A stretch of DNA of 64,000 bases from Ardenticatenaceae bacterium (GTDB lineage Bacteria; Chloroflexota; Anaerolineae; Promineifilales; Promineifilaceae). Location: the NCBI GenBank assembly GCA_020634435.1, contig JACKBS010000005.1, forward strand, positions 1-64,000. Reading direction: 5' to 3'. Position numbers and translations under genes: made by a program. Below the pieces are notes generated by a model. That model had not been told where the DNA came from. It did not search any database and worked only from the letters and a program-made list of their open reading frames with translations. Positions 15,677-24,533 of this stretch are shown here, in pieces (positions within the stretch are counted from its first letter, which is position 1; the number at the start of each line of letters is the position of its first letter).

Positions 15677-17158
15677 TCACCTATCTAAAAACCAAATTCT
15701 CGACGTCTCATCCATCTTGAAGAAATCGAGCAGAATGGCTGCGACCTTGTCGCGGGCGGCGTCACCGGGGTGGGTGCCGTCATCGGCAAATTCGTCGCAG
15801 GCCCAGGTGAGGCCGTCGTGGCGCGGCGTTAGGCCGTCGGCCCAAAGATAGGGTCCCCAAGCCAGCCAGGGCGCGGCCACTTCCCCGCGCGCCGGGTCGT
15901 AGTTGAGCTGCGGATCGCCGTTAATTTGCGCCTCGATGAGCCACTTCACGGCAAAACCAGACTGGTAGGCGATGGGTTCCGGGTTCAGCGGCCCGGTGGC
16001 GTAGCCGCCGTAAATGCGGCTGGATAGATAAACAATTTGTACGTTGGGATAACGCGCCTGAATCGCCTGCACGATTGTTTGCAGTTGGGCTTGCAGCACC
16101 TGCGGCTCCTGCGGAAATGGCTCATTTTTGATGCCGCTGCGGGCCTCTTTCAGCCAAACCACCTGGACCTGCGCCGGGGTCAGGCCATTTTCCGCCAGAC
16201 GTTCATCCAGTACCTGCCAGTAGGCGGCGCTGCCATTACTGACCAGCTTGTTGGATGCCCAGCCACCCTGCGCGCCGTTCACCACCACCACCGCTTCATT
16301 TTTGACCGGATCGTCATTGGCCAGCCGCACAAACGCGTTGAACTCGGCCGCAGCATTGGACATGCCCACGGAAATGAGGCCAATTTTGCCTGCCGGGTCG
16401 GGTGCCCCATCGGCAGCGCGCGGCTGGATGGCTTGCGCCTGGGCCAGTCCGGCGGCAAGATGCTCGGCAGGCATTGTGTTTTGTCCATCGGGGTAGAGAC
16501 CGCCTGCCTGCCCCATGTACAAATCAGCGCCTAAATCGGTAAGCGGTACCAGGCCAACGCTGGTTTGGGCACAGCCTACCAACGGGAACGGGGTGACAAC
16601 GGCCGTATTCACCCCACCTCGGCCACCCAAAGAAACGGCTTGCAGCGGGAACAGGCAAGCTGCCAATTCGGCAGCATCTTCAGCAAACGCGGCTTGCTCA
16701 CAGGTGAGAACGGCCGTTACCAACCCCTCCACCAAATTTTCCCCCGCAGCAGGCACAGCCAAATCTTCCAGCGCCAACCGGTTGGCCTGAATAAAAGCCG
16801 CCTGCACCGCCACATCCCCGGCCCATTCTGGATCGTTGGGGCGCGGATGGGCCAGCAGTTGCTGCTGCGTTTCTACCAGGCCAATAACCTCGGCCTGCAC
16901 CTGCTGTAGCTCAGCGACAAATTCAGCGCGGCTTTGCGGCGGCTCCAGGGTGACGGCGGGCAGTGAAACCTGGGTGGCTGTGGGCGAGATTGTGACGGTG
17001 GGTGAAGGAACGGCCGTTGCTGTCTCGGTTGGAGCGGGAATGGTTTGTGGAGGAACGGCCGTTGGCGTCACGGCCACGTCAGCCCGACAAGCAGCCAGTA
17101 GGCAGGCAATAACTACTAAAAGAAAAAGTTGTCGGGAAAATGGGGGAAGTTGGGTCAT
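15677..17158 (-). CDS. Lipoprotein with SGNH-hydrolase-like domain
   Basis: Protein of about 493 aa. A signal peptide ends in LLAAC at about residue 25, followed by a Thr/Pro/Val-rich linker to about residue 70, a helical segment to about 160, and a C-terminal SGNH/GDSL-like esterase domain. That domain has GLISVGMSNAAAEF (block with the nucleophile Ser), NGAQGGWAS, and DDGTHPG near residue 465 with the Asp-x-x-His pair. It may deacylate cell-surface polymers, but this is inferred. The start at 17158 avoids 15 residues encoded by a word repeat. Confidence 0.7.
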   Translation of the reverse strand: MTQLPPFSRQLFLLVVIACLLAACRADVAVTPTAVPPQTIPAPTETATAVPSPTVTISPTATQVSLPAVTLEPPQSRAEFVAELQQVQAEVIGLVETQQQLLAHPRPNDPEWAGDVAVQAAFIQANRLALEDLAVPAAGENLVEGLVTAVLTCEQAAFAEDAAELAACLFPLQAVSLGGRGGVNTAVVTPFPLVGCAQTSVGLVPLTDLGADLYMGQAGGLYPDGQNTMPAEHLAAGLAQAQAIQPRAADGAPDPAGKIGLISVGMSNAAAEFNAFVRLANDDPVKNEAVVVVNGAQGGWASNKLVSNGSAAYWQVLDERLAENGLTPAQVQVVWLKEARSGIKNEPFPQEPQVLQAQLQTIVQAIQARYPNVQIVYLSSRIYGGYATGPLNPEPIAYQSGFAVKWLIEAQINGDPQLNYDPARGEVAAPWLAWGPYLWADGLTPRHDGLTWACDEFADDGTHPGDAARDKVAAILLDFFKMDETSRIWFLDR

Positions 17159-17159
17159 A

Positions 17160-17235
17160 ACGGTAATTAAGTAATTGAGTAATTGGGTAATTTGCCGCTC
17201 CACTTAATTACCCAATTACTCAATTACCCAATCAC
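17160..17235. repeat. Word-built hairpin, AATTACTC family
   Basis: Perfect 22-bp arms at 17171-17192 and 17206-17227 with a 13-nt loop, built from GTAATTGAGTAATTGGG words. It fills the gap between the VanW gene and the SGNH-like gene, both on the minus strand. It is the longest perfect hairpin I found. Confidence 0.85.
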
Positions 17236-17238
17236 GGC

Positions 17239-19128
17239 TTAATGATTGTCATCGGGCACCAAATCGTAGCTGTACGGCTCCACATCGGGACCATAGTGGA
17301 ACAGGCTGGGGATTGGAATGTAGTGGCTTTCAAAGAGTTGATCGTTGATGACCTCGCCCTCCGCATTATAGACAATGCGCCGGATAGACACATCGGCCCC
17401 TTCTGTGGCCCAGTCGATCTGCTCCACCGTACCGGGCTCCATCGACTCGATGTATTCCCAGCGATCCTGATCGGGGCCAGGCACCTCGGTGACGTTGGCA
17501 AAGACCGGGTCTTCTTTCACCACAGTGCGGCCCAGGCTGGTGCTGTAAAACTTGAAGGTCAGTGCCTGGTTTTCCTCACTGAAATAATTCTCGATGAGCA
17601 GGTGGTAGGGCGTGTTATTGATAAACTTCATATCTACATTGATGGCCCCATCATTAAAGACTGTGGCGTCCATGCCGTGACCCGCGCCATCGCGGTAGTA
17701 GCCCACCATGTAACCGTGCGGCAGGCGCTCGGTGATGGGGAATCCGGCAAAAAAGGCGGTCTGGTACAGCGTGGTGCTCACCTGGCAAACGCCACCACCC
17801 ACACCGCGCACCGTCTGCCCCCCGACGATGATCAGCCCTTCGGTATAGCCATCCGCCTCGGAAATGCTGCCCAGGTATTTGTTGAAAGAAAACTCTTCGT
17901 ACGGGGCAATGACGATGCCGTAAAAGTTAGCGGCGGCGGTGGCGATGTTATGCTTGCGCTCATCAGAGGAACCAGAGAACCAGGTGGTCGTTTCGGTAAT
18001 CAGCTCCGTAATGCCCAAATCGGCGGCGGTGGCGGTGGAATTGGCCAGCGGCACAATGTCTTTTACCACAAATGGAATGGAGCGGTTGGGCGTGTTCACC
18101 TGCGCCTTAAACTGCTCGATCGTAGCGTCGATGTCCAGCTCACGGCCGTTTACGTGCGGCGCAACCAATACCAGTTCTTGGGTGCCATCATCAAAATAAT
18201 AGCGGGCATTCACCGGCTCACGGTAAAGCTGATCTTCAAACTGGCGCAGCCAGTGGCGCAGCGCATTTTCATCGACAAAAACGTTGTGCGTGCTGCTGCC
18301 ATCGGCCGATTCCGATACTTCCACGCGCACCCAGGCGGCCAAATCGGCCTGGTTCAGGGTGATGGGGGCCAGGTCTAAATCGTCCAGCGGCTCTTCCAGG
18401 TAAAAGGTGATGGGGCTGCCCAGCACCTGCTGAATCTGCGCCGCAGCATCCCCGGCATCGTACACGGCGGGGGCAACTTCGTGGACCAATAGTTCCACCT
18501 GCGCCGGGCGGAAGCTGGTGAGCGGCGTAATGACGCGGTTGCGCGCATCGGCCACATCCACAAAACGGCCGGGCTGCCCGGCGGCATAGCTGGTGTCGCT
18601 GCCGCTCAGGTTAAAGGCCGCGCTAACCGGTGGCTTGTTGATTTCGGCGGCCAGTTCAGCCAGGGAACTATCCAGCCGACTTTCATCTAAAACCAGAACG
18701 GGAGAAAGGGAACGGCCGTAATACCAGCTATCAAACATCTCCTGGGCCTGCTTAAACGGCCCACCGGTGCGGCCCAAATCGTAAGCGGCTTGCGCGGTCT
18801 GGTTCACATCAAAGGTAAGGCCTAGTTCGGCGGGCGTTTTGGCGTACTGCTGCTGGGTTTCGGGATCAACAAAAACGATTTGCTCGCTGCTGGTGTAGCT
18901 AAAACTTTGCGTTAGGGCCGTTTCGGCCTCGGCCAATTCCATGCCGCTCAGGTCCACGCCCATGACGCTGATGCCGGTGAAGATACGGCCGTTATGCTTA
19001 CTCTGGTAACCAACCAACACAATCGCCAGGGCCACAAACAGCAGCAAAAAGCTGGCCAAAATGGGGGCCAGAAAGAAAGCCAAATTGCGGCGCGTATTTA
19101 TCATCGGTTGGGGGGCAGTAGCTTGCAT
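17239..19128 (-). CDS. VanW family protein with peptidoglycan-binding-like domain
   Basis: Envelope protein of 629 aa. One transmembrane helix (about residues 14-40) anchors it, followed by PG_binding_4-type repeats (GISVMGVDLSGMELAEAETAL; another in the region near residue 240-340) and a VanW domain from about residue 380, with the family hallmark GGGVCQVSTTLY near 445 and LPHGYMVGYYRDGAGHGMDA near 470. A C-terminal beta-rich segment, possibly G5-like, ends the protein. VanW proteins occur in vancomycin gene clusters but most are general envelope proteins of unknown activity. No van genes are nearby. Confidence 0.9.
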   Translation of the reverse strand: MQATAPQPMINTRRNLAFFLAPILASFLLLFVALAIVLVGYQSKHNGRIFTGISVMGVDLSGMELAEAETALTQSFSYTSSEQIVFVDPETQQQYAKTPAELGLTFDVNQTAQAAYDLGRTGGPFKQAQEMFDSWYYGRSLSPVLVLDESRLDSSLAELAAEINKPPVSAAFNLSGSDTSYAAGQPGRFVDVADARNRVITPLTSFRPAQVELLVHEVAPAVYDAGDAAAQIQQVLGSPITFYLEEPLDDLDLAPITLNQADLAAWVRVEVSESADGSSTHNVFVDENALRHWLRQFEDQLYREPVNARYYFDDGTQELVLVAPHVNGRELDIDATIEQFKAQVNTPNRSIPFVVKDIVPLANSTATAADLGITELITETTTWFSGSSDERKHNIATAAANFYGIVIAPYEEFSFNKYLGSISEADGYTEGLIIVGGQTVRGVGGGVCQVSTTLYQTAFFAGFPITERLPHGYMVGYYRDGAGHGMDATVFNDGAINVDMKFINNTPYHLLIENYFSEENQALTFKFYSTSLGRTVVKEDPVFANVTEVPGPDQDRWEYIESMEPGTVEQIDWATEGADVSIRRIVYNAEGEVINDQLFESHYIPIPSLFHYGPDVEPYSYDLVPDDNH

Positions 19129-19243
19129 AACACTCTCTCAGCGAGTCGAATTTGTCCTCAATCGGGGCAATTATAGCGGATACGGCCGTTGTTCCAGCCA
19201 TTTCGCGCCGCCAATTACCATGTTCTAATGTGCCAGCTGTCCG

Positions 19244-20347
19244 TTATTGGCTGGCCGGAGCCTCAGCCCAAACCGTTTCAAACTCTTCCAAAAAGTAGCT
19301 AGCAAACGTCGGATCATGCACAATGAGAATGTTTTCGTCGTTGCGCCGGTTGGCATTGTCGCTGAAGTTGAACGAGCCAAAAATCACCGTATTGCGGTCG
19401 ATGATAAATACTTTGTGGTGCATTACCTGGGGATTGCCATCGGTGCGCACGGCTACGTTGGAGAGCCTCGCCTGCGCCAGTGGCGTGTAGTAGCTAAACG
19501 GCGTATCGGACCCTACCTGCTCAAACACCCCACGCACAATCACACCCGCGTCGGCCCGGCCCAGCACGGCTTCACCAATTTGCTCATCAGTGAAGGAGAA
19601 AGCCATGAACAAGATTTCGCTCTGGGCCGCCGCCACGCGGCGGGCAATGATCAGACTGAGCTCTTTTTCGGAGCCGAAGTAATTTTCGACGTCGATGCCG
19701 CCAATCGAAAGCAGCTCGTTGGGCGTGTTTTGCGGCGAATCGGGGCCAAAGAGCTGGTCCACGTACATCTCGTCCATTTCAGCGGTGTAGTTGGCGGCCA
19801 GGCGCGGCGAGGCAATGCGCACGATGTTGTTGTTGTTGCAGTAGACGCCATTGGTGGTGAAGTTCATCGAACCCATCCAGACGATACGGCCGTCTATCAC
19901 CACAAACTTGTCATGCATCAGGCTGGTCCGCTTATCTTCGCGCACGCTGATGCCGTTGCGCCGCAGCCGGTTGATGCTGCTCAGCCCGGCGTTGTCTGTA
20001 TCCGTCACCACGCGCACTTCTACGCCACGCGCTTCCAAATCAATGAGCGCCTGGACGATGGGTTCCGCATCCAAATCAAAGGCGGCAATATCTACCCGCA
20101 CTTCGGCCGTGAGTATGTCGTTGGCAATGTCCTCATCCAGCCCGCCCACGCGCTCCGCTTCTGGCGGACAGCTGGGATCGGTGAAGTAAATTTCGTACCA
20201 ATCCGCCGGGGCCGAGGTGTCCGGCACGGGATCAATCACTGGATCGCCCTCGTTCAGACCAAACTGCGTTAACAAATCCTGTCCAAAAATAACCGACAAG
20301 ACGGCCAAAATCAGCACGAGAATCGCGCCACCTGCTTTTTTATTCAT
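19244..20347 (-). CDS. Phospholipase D-like domain protein
   Basis: Protein of 367 aa with an N-terminal signal anchor (GGAILVLILAVLSVIFG) and two PLD catalytic motifs: MHDKFVVIDGRIVWMGSMNF near residue 145 and MHHKVFIIDRNTVIFGSFNF near 310. Both HxKxxxxD units are complete, so the enzyme should be active as a phosphodiesterase with its domain outside the membrane. Substrates could be phospholipids or nucleic acid, as in Nuc-type enzymes. It follows the pattern of envelope genes encoded around it. Confidence 0.88.
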   Translation of the reverse strand: MNKKAGGAILVLILAVLSVIFGQDLLTQFGLNEGDPVIDPVPDTSAPADWYEIYFTDPSCPPEAERVGGLDEDIANDILTAEVRVDIAAFDLDAEPIVQALIDLEARGVEVRVVTDTDNAGLSSINRLRRNGISVREDKRTSLMHDKFVVIDGRIVWMGSMNFTTNGVYCNNNNIVRIASPRLAANYTAEMDEMYVDQLFGPDSPQNTPNELLSIGGIDVENYFGSEKELSLIIARRVAAAQSEILFMAFSFTDEQIGEAVLGRADAGVIVRGVFEQVGSDTPFSYYTPLAQARLSNVAVRTDGNPQVMHHKVFIIDRNTVIFGSFNFSDNANRRNDENILIVHDPTFASYFLEEFETVWAEAPASQ

Positions 20348-20414
20348 GAAACTTCCTCGTTTTCTTAGACCTGACAGGTTCTTGTGGGTCTTTCAGATTT
20401 CGTGGGGTCAAACT

Positions 20415-20485
20415 GATTTTTGCATCGAATTGACACGAATTAACGCTAATTTTCGGGCAAATTCGCGTCAATTCGGTGCTCATCC
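20415..20485. repeat. CGAATTAACGCTAATT-type word repeat
   Basis: The gap upstream of the PLD-like gene contains CGAATTGACACGAATTAACGC and, after a short loop, AATTCGCGTCAATTCGG, which can pair imperfectly. ACCTGACAGG and ACCTGTCAAG words lie on either side. It is another low-complexity hairpin of the type common in this window. Confidence 0.55.
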
Positions 20486-20512
20486 CCTGAAATCCTAATG
20501 AGCCGTTCTTGT

Positions 20513-20974
20513 TCAAGCAAAACCTGTCAAGTCTAAATGTTGAATGTCGTAATGCACCGCCTCAGCCCAGGCGCGCACATCGGCGCAGTAGGTAGCCGGG
20601 TCGTCCAGCCGCACGTCCATGATGGTTTTGCGCCAGGTCAGGGACGGCCGTTCTGCCACTCTCCCCTTCACCATGCTAAATGACCTGGGCTGCGTTTTTT
20701 GCTGCTGTCGAATCAGCTGCCGCATCCGCGCCGGGGAAACGCCATCTATCAGAAACTCATGCAAAACCTGAGCCATCGCCTGCCAGCCATCGGCTGAAAG
20801 CTGGCTTGGGTGCTGAAGCATATAGGCAGGCACAGTGAAATGATGTACAGCACCATAATCGGGATTGGTCAATTCCAGCGCCATGCAGGCGTGGTAGCGA
20901 TCGGTGCAGGTGGCCTCAGCCGTAAACGTGCCGCCACATTCGGGGCAATGGGTTGCCGGTGCGGGTTGTGTCAT
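20513..20974 (-). CDS. DUF5946-like zinc-binding protein
   Basis: Protein of 153 aa that matches my recollection of the DUF5946 family: an N-terminal CPECGG with a further Cys in ATCTDRYHAC, then LELTNPDYGAVHHFTVPAYMLQHP. The Cys and His residues suggest a small metal site. Function unknown in the family. It is the last gene of a four-gene set on the minus strand headed by a HerA-like ATPase, with 9 bp to the gene before it. Confidence 0.7.
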   Translation of the reverse strand: MTQPAPATHCPECGGTFTAEATCTDRYHACMALELTNPDYGAVHHFTVPAYMLQHPSQLSADGWQAMAQVLHEFLIDGVSPARMRQLIRQQQKTQPRSFSMVKGRVAERPSLTWRKTIMDVRLDDPATYCADVRAWAEAVHYDIQHLDLTGFA

Positions 20975-20983
20975 GTGGGAATT

Positions 20984-21436
20984 TCAGCCAGCGTTTGTTT
21001 GGACGAGCGCCAGCAGGTGTTGAAAAGCCGCCGCACGGTCGGCGGCGTCGCGGGCCTGGTTAAACTGGCTGACACGCCGCAAATTATCGGGACGCAGCGG
21101 CTGGTTAGTGAGCCAGCGTAAATTTTTCAGCACGCGGGTCATGGTGTCATCAACCAGGTCAAATTCAGGCTCTTGGCCAATCGTGCCGATGAGGTCGTTG
21201 ATGCCTGCCATGATGAGACGTACGGCCGTACTGTCCTTCTCTAGCAGCGGGTCGGCGTCATCATCGGGGAGGTTTTGGGTGCGAACGGCCGTTTCTTCCA
21301 CCTGCGCCATGCCCCAATGCAGCAGTTGATCTGCCTGGTCATCCACCAGGTTACTGCGCCAGCCCGGCTCATCTAAGATCGGCCCAAACCAAGATTTGAG
21401 CCGCAAACGCACAATATCGGAAGCAGTATCACTCAT
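20984..21436 (-). CDS. Conserved-looking hypothetical protein, 150 aa
   Basis: Mostly helical acidic protein with no motif I recognise. It contains MAQVEETAVRTQNLPDDD, with the TAV imprint of the ACGGCCGT palindrome, and a C-terminal segment rich in Arg and Ala. Its start overlaps the end of the preceding gene by 8 bp, which implies translational coupling, and the next gene follows after 9 bp. It is therefore likely to work with the HerA-like ATPase group. Confidence 0.65.
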   Translation of the reverse strand: MSDTASDIVRLRLKSWFGPILDEPGWRSNLVDDQADQLLHWGMAQVEETAVRTQNLPDDDADPLLEKDSTAVRLIMAGINDLIGTIGQEPEFDLVDDTMTRVLKNLRWLTNQPLRPDNLRRVSQFNQARDAADRAAAFQHLLALVQTNAG

Positions 21437-21746
21437 TCAGCACACCATCTACTTCAGCAAGCAGCTCAGCTTGCCGAGAGGCATCAAAAAATTGACAGGT
21501 TTCAATAAATTCACGCAAAGGCCTATACCCGCTGCCAGCAATCGCCCGCAGCCGCTGCAATTCCTGCATCATTTCTGCCCGCTGCGCCAGGAGAAAATTG
21601 AACTGCACATCACAAGCCGGAATTGGCGGCGGGTAGTGGAGAATCTCATCAAAAATCCGCTGCTTTTCGCGTTCCAGGTGGCGCTCAACTTCGTCCCACA
21701 AAGAGGCAGCCCCAGCCAGATTTTGCTCTCTTGCAATTGCTGTCAT
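21429..21746 (-). CDS. Small helical protein, 105 aa
   Basis: Short protein predicted to be helical throughout (ASLWDEVERHLEREKQRIFDE, then LLAQRAEMMQELQRLRAIAG), perhaps a coiled coil. The start at 21746 is chosen because AGGAGGAG lies just upstream; a longer frame from 21830 would translate a dispersed repeat. It overlaps the next gene by 8 bp and follows the HerA-like ATPase gene after an 86-bp gap containing that repeat. Function unknown. Confidence 0.65.
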   Translation of the reverse strand: MTAIAREQNLAGAASLWDEVERHLEREKQRIFDEILHYPPPIPACDVQFNFLLAQRAEMMQELQRLRAIAGSGYRPLREFIETCQFFDASRQAELLAEVDGVLNE

Positions 21747-21764
21747 ATCTCCTCCTAAGGTAAC

Positions 21765-21828
21765 CGCGTCGTAGCCGCGGATTCTTTCCGCGCCCAAAGA
21801 ACGCGCTAAGAAAGCGCGGCTACGGGGC
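21765..21828. repeat. Dispersed hairpin repeat, GTAGCCGCGGATTCTTTCCGCG family
   Basis: GTAGCCGCGGATTCTTTCCGCG is followed by CGCGCTAAGAAAGCGCGGCTAC, forming an imperfect hairpin between the ATPase gene and the 105-aa gene. A second copy lies at 62483-62536 in another gene gap. Confidence 0.7.
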
Positions 21829-21832
21829 ATGT

Positions 21833-24349
21833 TTAGGCATAGCCGGGCAGCAAGACGAACTCGTCATCGGCCTGGACGATGTGCTGCGGCAGCCAGGCGA
21901 CGCCGAAGAGCGCTACATTGATGCCGCTTTTTGTGGGGGTCACGGGAATGCTGTTCCTTTCCTGGGCAACGGCCTCCCATTTGGCCTGAATTTCGGCCAA
22001 AGCCTCTTCAGCCTCCTGCTCCAGCGCGGTGATTTCTTTTTGCAGGTCAGCAATTTCATCCTTGGACTCTTCGATGTCGGCTTTGGCTTTGGCCGTCATG
22101 CGCCGTTTGGTCATGGAGGAAGAGACGCTGCGCCGCCGCTTGCTGAACAGGCTAAACAGCGTTTCGGCATGGGTCACGGCTTCTTCGCGCTTGCGCTGGG
22201 AGTATTCTTCCTCATCCTCCGCCAGTTCGCGCTCTTCGCGCTTGAGCTTGTCTTCTAGAGCGTCGATTTTCTTTTCATACTGCTCGGCCACCTTCTTGCT
22301 TTCGGCATCGGCCGCCTCTTTGGCGGCAGCGGCACATTGCTTGGCAAACTCCTGGTCAGAGATGTTGGGGCCGCCATACAGCTTGAGCGTTTCGTTGGCT
22401 TTTACGGCCACTTCCAGCGTGCGATAAACCCAATCCTCAAAATCTTTTTTGAGGGCAGTTAAGCTTTTGGCATCGTCCAACGGAGCTTCCAACAGTTGGA
22501 AACGGGCGTCGCGCACGGGCGCACGATCCAGCTGGCGCATGTCGATGCCCTCGGCCTCAAAATCTTGCCAGCGCACCACCCCACGACGGTCCGGTTCAGG
22601 CACAACGGCCGTTTGCGATACCTCATGATCCAAATTGTAACGACGGTTGTTAAAACTTACGCTGGCCTGGGCCAGCAGCACGGGTTGGTACAAAATACCT
22701 GCCGATTGCACATTGATGGGGAGGGAACGGCCGTCTCGCTTAGCCGCCTCGCTCAAGGTCAGATTTTGCGGTAGGAAATACTCCTCGGTCCGGCCTGGCA
22801 CACCCGGCTTGGCCGCCTCGCCCGGCAGTTGGGGAGATTGGAGATTGGAGACTGGAGATTGCGCTTCCGCCAGCGCAGGCGTCGTCGCCGCCAACCCCTC
22901 ACTTTTCACTTCTGACTTTTCACTGTTCACCGATGACGGTTCACCGATCCTCGCCAGCGCATTCAGCGCCGGAATCTGGTCGCGCGTGACTGGCCCAGCC
23001 AGGTAGTTCATCGCCCAGCGGGTTTGGAAAAGCGAAGGCTGCTTGTCGTGCACATTGCGCAGCAAGAAAACCCGCTTGCCCAGCGCGGAGATCAAATCAT
23101 CGTAAATGCGCCGGTCGAAACCGCCGCTGGCTGCGGTGGTCAGGCCATCCAGCAGCCGCGCCTTGTCCTGCTCCGTGCCCAGCTTGCCAATGAACCACGT
23201 CCCGGCATTGGACAGCGCCTTGTAATCCACATCCACCGGGTTTTGCGTGGCCAGCACCATGCCCACGCCAAAAGCGCGTGCCTGCTTCAACATGCGCAAC
23301 ATCGGCTCTTTGGACGGCGGATTGGCGGTGGGAGGCAAATAGCCAAAAATCTCATCGAAGTAGACCAGGGCGCGCAGCGTGGTGCTGCCCTTTTGCGCTC
23401 GCATCCACGACTCCACGGCCGAATAGAGCAAGGTCACAAAAAACATGCGCTCCGCCTCAGAAAGGTGAGCAATGTAGAAGATGGTGTGGCGCGGACGGCC
23501 GTCTGGCGTGTACAGCAGCTCGGCTACATCCAATGGCTCCCCCTCGATCCACGCCTGGAAGGCGGGCGAAGCCAAAATATTGTTCAGCATCATCGCCAGC
23601 TCAAAGCGGTCTTTTTCGGGGAAGAAGGTGTTTACGTCAAACACGCCCAGCTTGGTAAATGGCGGCGCTTGCGTCTGCATGATCAGCGACGCCAGGTCGA
23701 GGTCCTGCCCCTGGCTCCAGGCGTGCTCAAAAATGTTGGCCAGCAAAATATGCTCCCGCGCCCGCACTGGATCGATGTCGCGCAAGCCTACCAGCCCCAG
23801 CAGGGCGGTGACGGTGCCGGAGATTTTCTCGCGCAGCAGTTCGCGGTTGTTTTCCCAAGGGATGTCTGGCGCTTTGAGCGAGGCCAAAATGGAGACGGGC
23901 AGGCCCGCGTCGGAGCCGGGGGTGTAGATGGCAAACTGAGCCGAATCTTTGAGCTTTTGGATACGTTCGGGGGTGATTTCCCAATCAGCCAGACCGTTGC
24001 GCCAGAGAGCGGCCGTTTCTGCTGCCGCGTCTTCCACTGTTTTACCCTCGCGCCGGGCCTGGTTGGCGTTAATCCACGGCGCAAAGTCGGCCGGGGCCAG
24101 CTCAGGGAAGTGCATCAGCGCATTGGTGATGTCGCCCTTGGGATCGATCATCAAGGCGGGCACCTTGTTCAGCGCGGCCTCTTCTAGCAAGTCCAGGCAA
24201 AGGCCCGTCTTACCAGAACCAGTCATGCCCACCACCACGGCATGAGTCACCAGATCGTCAGAATCGTACAACAAAGGTTGGTCTGTTTTTTCGTTGGTTT
24301 TGGGGTCTACAACGCGGCCCAGGTAAAACTTCCCGTCACTGTCTAGCAT
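21833..24349 (-). CDS. HerA-like ATP-binding protein with C-terminal coiled coil
   Basis: Protein of 838 aa. The ATPase core has Walker A VGMTGSGKTGLCLDLLEEA near residue 42, IDPKGDITN near 70, Walker B-like ALVYFDEIFGYLPPTA near 338 and GVGMVLATQNPVDVDYKAL near 368, as in the HerA/FtsK superfamily. Residues 640-790 form a long charged coiled coil. A short linker near residues 463-520 (SEKSEVKSEG, SPVSNLQSPQLP) is encoded by word repeats and so looks like an insertion. HerA relatives pump or remodel DNA or drive secretion; some take part in phage defence. Which applies here is unknown. Confidence 0.82.
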   Translation of the reverse strand: MLDSDGKFYLGRVVDPKTNEKTDQPLLYDSDDLVTHAVVVGMTGSGKTGLCLDLLEEAALNKVPALMIDPKGDITNALMHFPELAPADFAPWINANQARREGKTVEDAAAETAALWRNGLADWEITPERIQKLKDSAQFAIYTPGSDAGLPVSILASLKAPDIPWENNRELLREKISGTVTALLGLVGLRDIDPVRAREHILLANIFEHAWSQGQDLDLASLIMQTQAPPFTKLGVFDVNTFFPEKDRFELAMMLNNILASPAFQAWIEGEPLDVAELLYTPDGRPRHTIFYIAHLSEAERMFFVTLLYSAVESWMRAQKGSTTLRALVYFDEIFGYLPPTANPPSKEPMLRMLKQARAFGVGMVLATQNPVDVDYKALSNAGTWFIGKLGTEQDKARLLDGLTTAASGGFDRRIYDDLISALGKRVFLLRNVHDKQPSLFQTRWAMNYLAGPVTRDQIPALNALARIGEPSSVNSEKSEVKSEGLAATTPALAEAQSPVSNLQSPQLPGEAAKPGVPGRTEEYFLPQNLTLSEAAKRDGRSLPINVQSAGILYQPVLLAQASVSFNNRRYNLDHEVSQTAVVPEPDRRGVVRWQDFEAEGIDMRQLDRAPVRDARFQLLEAPLDDAKSLTALKKDFEDWVYRTLEVAVKANETLKLYGGPNISDQEFAKQCAAAAKEAADAESKKVAEQYEKKIDALEDKLKREERELAEDEEEYSQRKREEAVTHAETLFSLFSKRRRSVSSSMTKRRMTAKAKADIEESKDEIADLQKEITALEQEAEEALAEIQAKWEAVAQERNSIPVTPTKSGINVALFGVAWLPQHIVQADDEFVLLPGYA
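22829..22960. repeat. Word repeats inside the HerA-like coding sequence
   Basis: GGAGATTGGAGATTGGAGAC words lie at about 22834-22862, and TCACTTTTCACTTCTGAC followed by GTTCACCGATGACGG words at about 22899-22958. Outside this gene such sequences occur only between genes in this window. Here the frame stays open and they encode a linker of low complexity. Confidence 0.75.
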
Positions 24350-24477
24350 GATTTCGCCTCCGCTTCCGTGCCAAAACGGGACGCAGCTTCATAAAATTTG
24401 ATCGTGCCCCGCTTTACTTTACACAGTTTACCGCAAGTTGAAGAAGTGTCTACTCATTATGCCCGATGCGCACAAAA

Positions 24478-24505
24478 AAGGGCTTACCCTGGTGGATAAG
24501 CCCTT
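24478..24505 (-). terminator. Intrinsic terminator of the secreted-protein gene
   Basis: On the minus strand AAGGGCTTA (24505-24497) pairs with TAAGCCCTT (24486-24478), with further pairing inside, and is followed by a run of six Ts. It lies about 30 bp after the stop of the gene at 24534. Confidence 0.8.
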
Positions 24506-24533
24506 GGTGGAAGAGACTAAAAAGTCGCTTGAT

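Noticed and set aside
10846..17235. CRISPR array
   Set aside because: The AATTACTC repeats are too short, not separated by unique spacers of constant length, and lie in separate gaps.
17242..18378. Plus-strand open frame of 378 codons opposite VanW
   Set aside because: Antisense shadow of a gene with clear domain motifs; composition rich in His/Gly/Arg, typical of shadow frames.
17239..19128. Vancomycin resistance gene
   Set aside because: VanW domain proteins are common envelope proteins; no vanA/H/X-like genes are near.
23024..24187. Plus-strand open frame of 387 codons opposite the HerA-like ATPase
   Set aside because: No motif, His/Gln/Arg-rich, while the opposite strand has full Walker motifs.
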